From Candidatus Saccharimonadota bacterium (GTDB lineage: Bacteria > Patescibacteria > Saccharimonadia > Saccharimonadales > UBA4665), in NCBI GenBank assembly GCA_018061705.1, contig JAGOTO010000002.1, forward strand, positions 1 to 12,966: a DNA stretch of 12,966 bases. The letters are read 5' to 3'. The position numbers and the translations under genes were made by a program. Within the stretch, counting starts at the first letter, position 1; every line of letters begins with the position of its first letter. The notes under the pieces are model-generated. The model ran no database searches, had not been told where the DNA came from, and saw nothing but the letters and a program-made list of their open reading frames with translations. Shown here piece by piece: positions 1-5,700 of the stretch.

Positions 1-86
1 GCCATGGAGTTTCCGCTAACTCTACGTGCCCACCAACCTGAAGAAGTATGTGAAGTTTTTTGTGCATATGTACTAGGCATTTCCAT
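1..86 (-). CDS. 5' end of an unidentified protein (partial, runs off left edge)
   Basis: On the minus strand an ATG at 86-84, or a second in-frame ATG at 80-78, opens a frame that has no stop up to the window edge. A purine-rich stretch lies just upstream (complement of 87-97, containing GAGG and GGGGG) and could act as a ribosome binding site. The visible N-terminus begins MEMPSTYAQK and later contains WWARR. It is rich in Ser and Thr and is too short to assign a family. It lies downstream of the NUDIX gene on the same strand, about 76 bp away, so it could be a third gene of that transcript. A frame of only 28 codons can be open by chance, so this is a tentative call. Confidence 0.38.
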   Translation of the reverse strand, partial: MEMPSTYAQKTSHTSSGWWARRVSGNSM

Positions 87-162
87 TCCCCCGCCTCACG
101 CCGGATGATGTACGCACTCACCGTAAAATCATGCTGTCCGGGGTTTGTATGTATATGCGGCA

Positions 163-648
163 CTACTTTTCTCCCCTTCGTGCGAAGCCTTTGCGGATGG
201 CAATGAATTCTGGATCGTTCGCACCCTTTGCGCCGGCGAATACCTCGCTCAATTCTTCGGTTCCAAACCAGCCATACATACTGTGGTCTTCTGGGTTTAT
301 CCGGATGTTTTCGAGTGGGTCGGCGAAACGCGCAAAGTAAATTACTTCGATGGAATGCGACTTTTTTACTTCATTCATATAGGTAAATACGTCGGCGACA
401 TCGCCGATATCCACGTGCATACCAAATTCTTCCATGACCTCACGCGCCAACCCTTCGCGCAAGTCTTCACCGTACTCGATGTGTCCACCGGGTAGTTCCC
501 AGACACCGGGTAAAAACTTTTTAGTGTCAGCCCGCTTCGCCAGAAGCACCTTCTTCACCCCGTCAAACTCATGCCACACAAAGGCACAGGCCGTAAACAC
601 CTGCTGCCCATCGGCCAATGTTTCGCTATCGTGCTGGGTTTTTGGCAT
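163..648 (-). CDS. NUDIX hydrolase
   Basis: Predicted cytoplasmic pyrophosphohydrolase of 161 residues that would cleave a nucleoside diphosphate linked to another group. The NUDIX box is complete at about residues 55-77, starting GHIEYGE and continuing into REVMEEFGM. It fits G-x5-E-x7-REUxEExGU, so the catalytic glutamates are present. The preceding VWELPGG turn is typical of the fold, as is the C-terminal strand and helix (residues 99-140). The frame stays open up to 792, but that extension lies inside trhO. I chose the ATG at 648 because the protein then starts just before the domain and overlaps the trhO 3' end by 23 bp, a usual arrangement for translational coupling. There is only an A-rich tract upstream and no strong ribosome binding site. 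The stop is TAG. The substrate cannot be told from the sequence; MutT-like 8-oxo-dGTP clean-up and NDP-sugar hydrolysis are both possible. Confidence 0.9.
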   Translation of the reverse strand: MPKTQHDSETLADGQQVFTACAFVWHEFDGVKKVLLAKRADTKKFLPGVWELPGGHIEYGEDLREGLAREVMEEFGMHVDIGDVADVFTYMNEVKKSHSIEVIYFARFADPLENIRINPEDHSMYGWFGTEELSEVFAGAKGANDPEFIAIRKGFARRGEK

Positions 649-1537
649 ACTTTTTTTCACAATCTTGCGTGTGGAATAACTTGGATGTATCTGTTTTGCA
701 AGTTTCGCATATGAGTACGAGCTCATTACAGGCAGCGTTAGCACAGTTTTCGTAGTTGCTGGTTTTACCAGCGCAGTGGATACATTCACCAATCACCGCT
801 GTATGATCGCTAAAGTTTACGCCCATACGACCATCGAACACATACAGTTGCCCTTCCCAAAGGCCATCGTCACCGTATTTTTCACCGTACTTTACAATGC
901 CGCCATCTATCTGGTAGACGTCGTTGAAGCCACGCTGTTTCATCATGGCACTGAGCAACTCGCAGCGTACACCGCCCGTACAGTAACTGATGACTTTTTT
1001 GTTCTTTAGGTTATCGTATTTGCCGCTTTCTAGCTCACGCTTGAAGTCACGCGAAGTACGCGTATCTGGCACGACGGCGTTTCTGAATCGACCGACTTTG
1101 GCCTCGTACTGATTGCGCCCATCAAAAAAGACCACATCATCACCGTACTTTTCCACCATTTCATTGACCTGGTGCGGCTTCAGATGCGGCCCCGAGCCGA
1201 CGACACCTTTTTCGTCTATTGCTATCTCATCCCAGGTCTCAAATGCCACGAGTTCATTTTTGACCTTCACGCTCATCCGAGGGAAGTTCTCACGGCCGCC
1301 ATCACTCCACTTCCATAATATGTCTTTAAACCCGGGGAACTCTTTGGTTTTTTTCACATACGTCTTGAGGTCTTCCAGGTCACCACCGACCGTGCCATTG
1401 ATGCCTTGCGTACTTACAAGAATTCGGCCACGAAGGTTCAGCGAATCACAGAGTGTCTTTTGCCAAAGCTTGAGCAGCTCCGGGTCTTTCACGGGCGTAA
1501 ACTTGTAGTACAGCAGCACCTTTTGCATATCGATCAT
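626..1537 (-). CDS. trhO: TrhO, tRNA uridine-34 5-hydroxylase (rhodanese-fold, UPF0176/YceA family)
   Basis: Predicted cytoplasmic enzyme of 303 residues. In E. coli (TrhO/YceA) the family carries out oxygen-dependent formation of 5-hydroxyuridine at the tRNA wobble position. An acylphosphatase-like N-terminal domain holds the family motif GINGT at residues 45-49. The rhodanese domain (about 115-225) holds the active-site loop CTGGVRC with Cys186 and Cys192. A cysteine-rich C-terminus (C252, C255, C265, C270, C277, C280, C293) looks like the usual zinc-binding tail. The start at 1537 has GGGGTAGAG a few bases upstream; a second ATG lies three codons in. The gene ends in TAG inside the NUDIX start region, so the two are probably one transcript. 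It diverges from the coiled-coil gene at 1598. The length matches the family and all key residues are present. Confidence 0.95.
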   Translation of the reverse strand: MIDMQKVLLYYKFTPVKDPELLKLWQKTLCDSLNLRGRILVSTQGINGTVGGDLEDLKTYVKKTKEFPGFKDILWKWSDGGRENFPRMSVKVKNELVAFETWDEIAIDEKGVVGSGPHLKPHQVNEMVEKYGDDVVFFDGRNQYEAKVGRFRNAVVPDTRTSRDFKRELESGKYDNLKNKKVISYCTGGVRCELLSAMMKQRGFNDVYQIDGGIVKYGEKYGDDGLWEGQLYVFDGRMGVNFSDHTAVIGECIHCAGKTSNYENCANAACNELVLICETCKTDTSKLFHTQDCEKKYAKNPAR

Positions 1538-1581
1538 TATACTCTACCCCTATTGTTCAAAGACAGGCCTTTTCAATTAAT

Positions 1582-1591
1582 ACTGTACAAT
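1582..1591. promoter_or_regulatory. Overlapping divergent -10 elements between trhO and the coiled-coil gene
   Basis: The near-palindrome ACTGTACAAT reads TACAAT on the plus strand (1586-1591) and TACAGT on the minus strand (1587-1582). On the plus side the hexamer ends six bases before the ATG at 1598, so the transcript would begin at the start codon. On the minus side a start near 1575 would give trhO a leader of about 38 nt that contains its GGGG-type ribosome binding site. No good -35 hexamer is visible on either strand. This is an inferred promoter. Confidence 0.5.
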
Positions 1592-1597
1592 GGTGGC

Positions 1598-1915
1598 ATG
1601 GCACACGATGATGATACAGACAGATTTCTCGGCGTTACGTACATCTCTCACGGCAAAGATCACCTAGCAACCAGCAAGTCAGACGACCTGAGCGGCACCT
1701 CTTTCACCAGAAAATCTCGCCCCAAATCAGTTAAGAACCATGACGAGGCCGACAGTAGAGAACTTGTTCGCCTCCAAAGAGAGATCGCCATACTCGAGAG
1801 TGCACTCCAACAATACGAAACACAGACAAGCGAGCGACTTGATCACCTCGAACGTCTTGCGGGCCACCCTCTTACGCCTGCCGAAAAAATATTCCAGATC
1901 CAAGAAGACGTATAG
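1598..1915 (+). CDS. Small coiled-coil protein of unknown function
   Basis: Predicted soluble protein of 105 residues with no membrane segment or signal peptide. Residues 1-50 are polar and probably disordered (MAHDDDTDRF, then a Ser/Lys/Arg-rich stretch). Residues 51-88 form a strongly charged amphipathic helix (ELVRLQREIAILESAL and on), typical of a coiled coil. A short tail, GHPLTPAEKIFQIQEDV, ends the protein. The frame is open from 1406, but that part is antisense to trhO. I chose the ATG at 1598 because a TACAAT -10 box ends six bases before it and there is no Shine-Dalgarno sequence, which points to leaderless expression. The stop is TAG. I do not recognise a family. The coiled coil suggests self-association or a partner-binding role, but that is inference. 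Confidence 0.72.
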   Translation: MAHDDDTDRFLGVTYISHGKDHLATSKSDDLSGTSFTRKSRPKSVKNHDEADSRELVRLQREIAILESALQQYETQTSERLDHLERLAGHPLTPAEKIFQIQEDV

Positions 1916-1971
1916 CGTTTTTCGCCCGGGATATGCAATATAGCAGATGCGATTTTCTCCTCATTTACATA

Positions 1972-2000
1972 TTGCGTATTAAGAAAAGAGGTGATACAGT
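1972..2000 (+). promoter_or_regulatory. Sigma70-type promoter upstream of the ABC exporter
   Basis: TTGCGT (1972-1977) is followed by a 17-base spacer and TACAGT (1995-2000), with a TG one base upstream of the -10 as in an extended -10 promoter. Transcription would start near 2007, giving a leader of about 187 nt before the exporter ATG. A 7-bp inverted repeat (GCAATAT at 1935-1941 and ATATTGC at 1969-1975) overlaps the -35 and could be an operator. In the leader, CTCTGG (2029-2034) can pair with CCAGAG (2051-2056). Confidence 0.55.
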
Positions 2001-2036
2001 TGTATTAATTACGATATACCGGAAAATACTCTGGCG

Positions 2037-2204
2037 GTGTTGATAGATCACCAGAGCCTAGCAGATACGTATGCTGGCATTCTCCGTAGAGCGGGCTGGG
2101 ATGCATCCGCACGGTACGGTCACTCAGACAATCGAGGGTACCAACCAAGCGGAATCAATCTGATCACCGAACCAACCATAGGAGGTAACGAAAATGAAAA
2201 ATAA
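2037..2204 (+). CDS. Candidate small protein overlapping the ABC exporter start
   Basis: The frame is free of stops from 1995 to a TAA at 2202-2204 and overlaps the first 11 bp of the exporter gene. A GTG at 2037 (or the next codon, TTG at 2040) would give about 55 residues. The peptide contains SLADTYAGILRRAGW and ends PTIGGNENEK. Codons mostly begin with purines, as real coding sequence tends to. The exporter's ribosome binding site AGGAGGT lies inside the last codons, a layout that would couple the two translations. There is no ATG start and no clear Shine-Dalgarno sequence; AATACT ends six bases before the GTG, which again could mean a leaderless start. No family recognised. It could instead be an untranslated leader, since an open frame of this size is possible by chance. 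Confidence 0.4.
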   Translation: MLIDHQSLADTYAGILRRAGWDASARYGHSDNRGYQPSGINLITEPTIGGNENEK

Positions 2205-3981
2205 GTCAGAAAAATCCGAGAGCATGCAAATTGCTCTTCGTTACTACAAGGAGCGTATCCGTAAGTATCCGAAATATGTTTTGGGAGTCCTCTTGATCGT
2301 ACCGTTCACCTCACTCTTTGGCCGATATTTGCCCCCTCTAGTACTCGCTAATGTTATCAACCAGCTAACATCAGGGCAGCCTATAGACCATGTCTGGAAA
2401 ACGTTTGGAGATGAGATAATGCTGTACTTTGGCGTGCTGCTGGTCGGGATCGCCCTATGGCGAGCTGTCGACTACTGCATGTGGCGCCTAGAGAGAAACA
2501 TACGACAGGATATATCCGAACAAGTTTTTAAGCATCTTCTTGCTCAAAGCCTTGATTTTCATGCCAACAATTTTGGTGGATCGTTGGTTTCCCAAACCAA
2601 TAAGTTACTCAATGGATACGTCAGGATTCAAGACAGCACGATCTACCAGATGTACCCCATGCTCTGGGGGTTTATATGGGCGATAAGTATCCTAGCGCCC
2701 AAGGCGCCACTCTACTCCATATTCCTTTCAGTACTCGTCGTAATATTTATATCTGTTTCACTCCTGCTCGCCCAGAACATTTATCGGCATCTTGCTCGAG
2801 CAGCTGCGGCAGAAAGCAAAGAGACTGGTCAGCTCGCAGATGCCGTCACCAATATCGGCGTCATAAAAAGCTACGCCCGTCGTGATTATGAAATATCCCG
2901 CTTCCACGAGACGACCGTGAAAACACGACGATATATCAAGAGATTTGCTCGAGCGCATCAGCAGCAAATGAATATCATGGGCGTACTCAATAGAACCATA
3001 ATCGCGGGAGCTCTTGTGACTGCACTCGTATCCGTGGTTGATCATGGAGCAGATATCGGCACAGCGTTTCTCATCTTCAGCTATACCGCCTCTATTGCAG
3101 AACAGCTTTTTGAGTTCGGCAATTCAACACTTCGCTCATACAACCGCGCACTGAGCGACGCTCGAGAAATGGCAAACAAACTCACCCTGAAACCAAGCGT
3201 GGTTGATCCAGCCTCCCCCGAAAAATTTGCTATACATGCAGGTGCCGTGCGCTTTGATGATGTCACATTTGTACATGATGGTGCGGAAGATGCCTTATTT
3301 ACAAAGTTCAATCTTGCCATAAAATCAGGGGAAAAGATCGGACTTGTCGGACATAGCGGATCCGGAAAAACAACCTATACACGCCTGCTTCAACGGTTTT
3401 CCGACATTCAAGATGGTAGCATCACCATCGACGGCCAAAACATCGCAAACATTTCCCAAGAAGATCTACACAGTGCAATTGCATATGTACCGCAAGAGCC
3501 ACTCCTCTTTCACCGCAGTATTCGCGAGAACATCGGGTATGGAAACCTGGGTGCCGATCAGCAGCAGATTGAGCGGGCGGCAAAGCTTGCTCATGCCGAC
3601 GAGTTCATTCGTAGCTTGCCGGGTGGTTATGAAACTCTCGTGGGAGAACGTGGCGTTAAGCTGAGCGGTGGTCAACGACAACGAGTTGCGATCGCTCGAG
3701 CCCTGCTCAAAGACGCGCCAATCTTAGTCCTAGATGAGGCTACTTCAGCGCTGGACAGCGAGAGTGAAGTGCTGATACAGGACGCTTTGTGGAAGCTTAT
3801 GGAGGGCCGTACCGCCATCGTTATCGCGCACCGTCTCTCTACCATCCAGAAGATGGATCGGATTGTCGTGCTCGATGAGGGTAAAATAGTCGAGGAAGGA
3901 ACTCACAAACAGCTTCTTGCTCAAGGAGGCACGTACGCCAAGCTCTGGGCGCATCAAAGCGGCGGGTTTATCGATGAATAA
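2194..3981 (+). CDS. ABC exporter, fused membrane and ATPase domains (half-transporter)
   Basis: Predicted inner-membrane ATP-driven exporter of 595 residues that would work as a dimer. The transmembrane domain covers about residues 25-310, with hydrophobic segments near 28-52, 75-95, 155-195 and 265-305. The nucleotide-binding domain follows a short linker. Its motifs are complete: Walker A GHSGSGKT (386-393), Q-loop Gln434, signature LSGGQ (490-494), Walker B ILVLDE (510-515) and H-loop His546. The ATG at 2194 has a perfect AGGAGGT seven bases upstream, the best ribosome binding site in the window. The gene ends with TAA right before a strong terminator. No partner half-transporter lies next to it, so a homodimer is likely. 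The MsbA/multidrug-type family does not reveal the substrate; lipids, peptides and drugs are all possible. Confidence 0.93.
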   Translation: MKNKSEKSESMQIALRYYKERIRKYPKYVLGVLLIVPFTSLFGRYLPPLVLANVINQLTSGQPIDHVWKTFGDEIMLYFGVLLVGIALWRAVDYCMWRLERNIRQDISEQVFKHLLAQSLDFHANNFGGSLVSQTNKLLNGYVRIQDSTIYQMYPMLWGFIWAISILAPKAPLYSIFLSVLVVIFISVSLLLAQNIYRHLARAAAAESKETGQLADAVTNIGVIKSYARRDYEISRFHETTVKTRRYIKRFARAHQQQMNIMGVLNRTIIAGALVTALVSVVDHGADIGTAFLIFSYTASIAEQLFEFGNSTLRSYNRALSDAREMANKLTLKPSVVDPASPEKFAIHAGAVRFDDVTFVHDGAEDALFTKFNLAIKSGEKIGLVGHSGSGKTTYTRLLQRFSDIQDGSITIDGQNIANISQEDLHSAIAYVPQEPLLFHRSIRENIGYGNLGADQQQIERAAKLAHADEFIRSLPGGYETLVGERGVKLSGGQRQRVAIARALLKDAPILVLDEATSALDSESEVLIQDALWKLMEGRTAIVIAHRLSTIQKMDRIVVLDEGKIVEEGTHKQLLAQGGTYAKLWAHQSGGFIDE

Positions 3982-3983
3982 GA

Positions 3984-4011
3984 AAAACCCCTCATTTTAC
4001 TGAGGGGTTTT
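3984..4011. terminator. Bidirectional intrinsic terminator
   Basis: AAAACCCCTCA (3984-3994) pairs with TGAGGGGTTTT (4001-4011) around a 6-base loop. Read on the plus strand the stem ends in a T run; read on the minus strand it also ends in a T run. It sits three bases after the exporter stop codon and 17 bases after the end of the convergent L25 gene, so it can stop both transcripts. Confidence 0.9.
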
Positions 4012-4027
4012 AAAATCCCAAGTGAAA

Positions 4028-4711
4028 TTATTCTTTGGGTGCTTCGGCTGAGTCAGCTACTGCCGCTTCGCCATCAGCTGCCTCAGGGGCAGGAGCAGCT
4101 TCTTCGGCATCCCCACCGGCTTCATCATTGGAAGCAGCCAGTGCGCTTGGCTCAAATACTGTTGCGAGGACGTGGCCTGGCTCGGTCTCGATTACTATGT
4201 TGACTGGTACATCGAGGTCTGCAACGGTAATTTGATCACCGACGGCCACGAGTTTTTCGGCATCGTAAGACAGCTGGTCTGGCAAATCTTTTGGCAGTGC
4301 CTTAACTTCTACCTCTTCCATTTGCGTCAGTACAATGAGTCCAGCGCGTTCAGCCGGGCTAGCATCGTTGCCTTCTGCATAGCGGGCTACAACTGGGATT
4401 TCAGCGGTAACCTTTTGGTTAGCACTGACTGCGTTAAATACCACGTGCGTTAAACTGCCGAGCCGTGGGTCAAACGTTGCGCTTCGAATGAGTGCCGTGT
4501 ATTTTTTGCCCCCAACGGTCAGCTCTACAGTATGGTGACGGCCAGCCTTTGTGAAAACTTTGTACAACGCTTGGTATTCGGCCTGGATATGGATGGAGTC
4601 TTTGCCGTGGTCATGGATAACCGCAGGAACAATCCCCGATTTACGAAGTCGCTTCACACCCTTGCCAAGTGTTTCGCGCGGCTCTACTAGTAATGTAATA
4701 GCATCCGACAT
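4028..4711 (-). CDS. rplY: 50S ribosomal protein L25, CTC/TL5 type
   Basis: Ribosomal protein of 227 residues that binds 5S rRNA in the large subunit. The N-terminal L25 domain (about 1-92) carries LGKGVKRLRKSGIVPAVI, the typical RNA-binding start of the family. The C-terminal beta domain (about 98-186) has the ALPKDLPDQLSYD stretch found in CTC/TL5-type proteins. Residues 190-227 form an acidic, Ala/Glu-rich tail that is likely disordered. The start is supported by AGGAG, with an eight-base gap to the ATG. The stop is TAA, 17 bases from the shared terminator. In the CTC/TL5 family this long form is the general stress-protein version, in contrast with the short, single-domain E. coli L25. Confidence 0.94.
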   Translation of the reverse strand: MSDAITLLVEPRETLGKGVKRLRKSGIVPAVIHDHGKDSIHIQAEYQALYKVFTKAGRHHTVELTVGGKKYTALIRSATFDPRLGSLTHVVFNAVSANQKVTAEIPVVARYAEGNDASPAERAGLIVLTQMEEVEVKALPKDLPDQLSYDAEKLVAVGDQITVADLDVPVNIVIETEPGHVLATVFEPSALAASNDEAGGDAEEAAPAPEAADGEAAVADSAEAPKE

Positions 4712-4737
4712 ATATTTTCTCCTTAGTTTCAGGGGTC

Positions 4738-4743
4738 ATTGTA
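4738..4743 (-). promoter_or_regulatory. -10 element for rplY
   Basis: The complement of 4738-4743 reads TACAAT, preceded by TGG as in an extended -10 promoter. Transcription would begin near 4731, giving a leader of about 20 nt that includes the AGGAG ribosome binding site of rplY. I see no good -35 hexamer at the usual spacing. Confidence 0.55.
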
Positions 4744-4900
4744 CCACAAATGTACATCGAACGCCACCCAATATACTTCAGTCGATGGCTGGGCTCTTCT
4801 GTGGATGTGCCCTGAGGTCACTGATCGATCGGTACAGCCTGCGTACACTCATGGCCACTGGTCGCACCGTGAAACGATGGAACGGTCTCTACGAATGCGG

Positions 4901-4906
4901 TACACT
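4901..4906 (+). promoter_or_regulatory. -10 element for the DedA-family gene
   Basis: TACACT ends nine bases before the ATG at 4916, with a weak TGGAAC at 4878-4883 in the -35 position (17-base spacer). Transcription would start only about two to four bases before the start codon, so the mRNA would be nearly leaderless. The rest of the 204-bp gap back to rplY shows nothing else convincing. Confidence 0.42.
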
Positions 4907-4915
4907 ATAGACTAC

Positions 4916-5578
4916 ATGTTTGATGTAACACATTTGGTTCAATCGGGCGGCCTGTTGATGCTGGCAGCTATCATCTTTGCAGAGAGTGGCATGATGGTGG
5001 GATTCTTCTTTCCAGGAGACACATTACTATTCAGCGCCGGCATACTAGCAGCAGCCGGACATCTCCCTATTGTTTGGACGGTTGTGGTTATCGCCGCAGC
5101 CGCGATCATCGGCGACAACTGCGGATATCACATCGGTAAGCACTTGGGCCCTCGTCTTTTCAAGAAAAAAGATAGTCTCATCTTCAGGGAAGATCTCATC
5201 CAAAAAGCCGAACGGTTTTATGAAAAATATGGCACAAAGACCATGCTTATCGCACACTTTATACCAGTGATCCGCTCTTTTGCGCCAGTCACAGCAGGTG
5301 CCGGAAAAATGGATTATCGTCAATTTGTAGTCTACGACGCAATTGGGGACATTGCGTGGGCGACAAGCATCACACTGCTCGGCTATTTTGTCGGGAGTCA
5401 GATTCCTGGTGTCGAAAAATTGATCGAACCCATCTTGGTTATTATCATCGCTGTCACACTTCTGCCAACACTCTTCCACGCGCTCAAAGACCCAAAGATT
5501 CGCTCAAAACTTCTCAGAAGAAAAGAAGCCCCTCAGACATCCGGGACGAAAGCAACAGAGAAAGATCTGCCATCCTAG
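4916..5578 (+). CDS. DedA/VTT-domain membrane protein
   Basis: Integral membrane protein of 220 residues. DedA-family proteins are linked to lipid carrier or phospholipid translocation and to membrane potential in other bacteria; the exact cargo here is unknown. Family features are present: GluSer near residues 23-24, the re-entrant FFPGDTLL (31-38), and the second re-entrant segment HFIPVIRSFAPVTAG (114-128) with the conserved Arg120. Hydrophobic segments lie near 12-32, 50-66, 143-160 and 170-190, and the C-terminal tail (191-220) is charged. The frame is open back to 4739, but the start at 4916 gives the normal family length and is preceded by a close -10 box and no Shine-Dalgarno sequence. 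An ATG at 4895 is an alternative but overlaps that -10 region. The stop is TAG. It converges on uvrA across 122 bp with no clear terminator. Confidence 0.88.
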   Translation: MFDVTHLVQSGGLLMLAAIIFAESGMMVGFFFPGDTLLFSAGILAAAGHLPIVWTVVVIAAAAIIGDNCGYHIGKHLGPRLFKKKDSLIFREDLIQKAERFYEKYGTKTMLIAHFIPVIRSFAPVTAGAGKMDYRQFVVYDAIGDIAWATSITLLGYFVGSQIPGVEKLIEPILVIIIAVTLLPTLFHALKDPKIRSKLLRRKEAPQTSGTKATEKDLPS

Positions 5579-5700
5579 GCGAAATGCCCTGTCTTTCCGG
5601 AGGCATATGATGCTCTCCCTCCCTAGCTTGCCCTGTTGCCCTTCGACTTGAGGCCGACACCTCGTGACGACTCATGTCCTAGCGGATTAACTCCGGCAAG

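Noticed and set aside
163..792. Longer NUDIX frame starting at 792
   Set aside because: The extra 48 residues lie inside trhO and do not belong to the NUDIX fold. The ATG at 648 gives a normal length.
2071..2163. 30-codon ATG ORF in the exporter leader
   Set aside because: It ends in TGA, unlike every gene here, and its composition is less coding-like than the overlapping frame at 2037-2204.
2007..2193. T-box riboswitch in the exporter leader
   Set aside because: No T-box sequence or antiterminator is visible and there is no terminator stem before the ribosome binding site.
4035..4235. Ala/Ser-rich plus-strand ORF over rplY
   Set aside because: It is the antisense shadow of the repetitive Ala/Glu codons in the L25 tail.
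4739..5578. Longer DedA frame starting at 4739
   Set aside because: The added N-terminus overlaps the rplY -10 region and the likely DedA promoter, and it is not membrane-like.
5607..5651. 14-codon ORF after GGAGG between DedA and uvrA
   Set aside because: It has a good ribosome-site match but is too short and Pro/Ser/Cys-rich to support, and it ends in TGA. I also see no clear terminator in this 122-bp gap.
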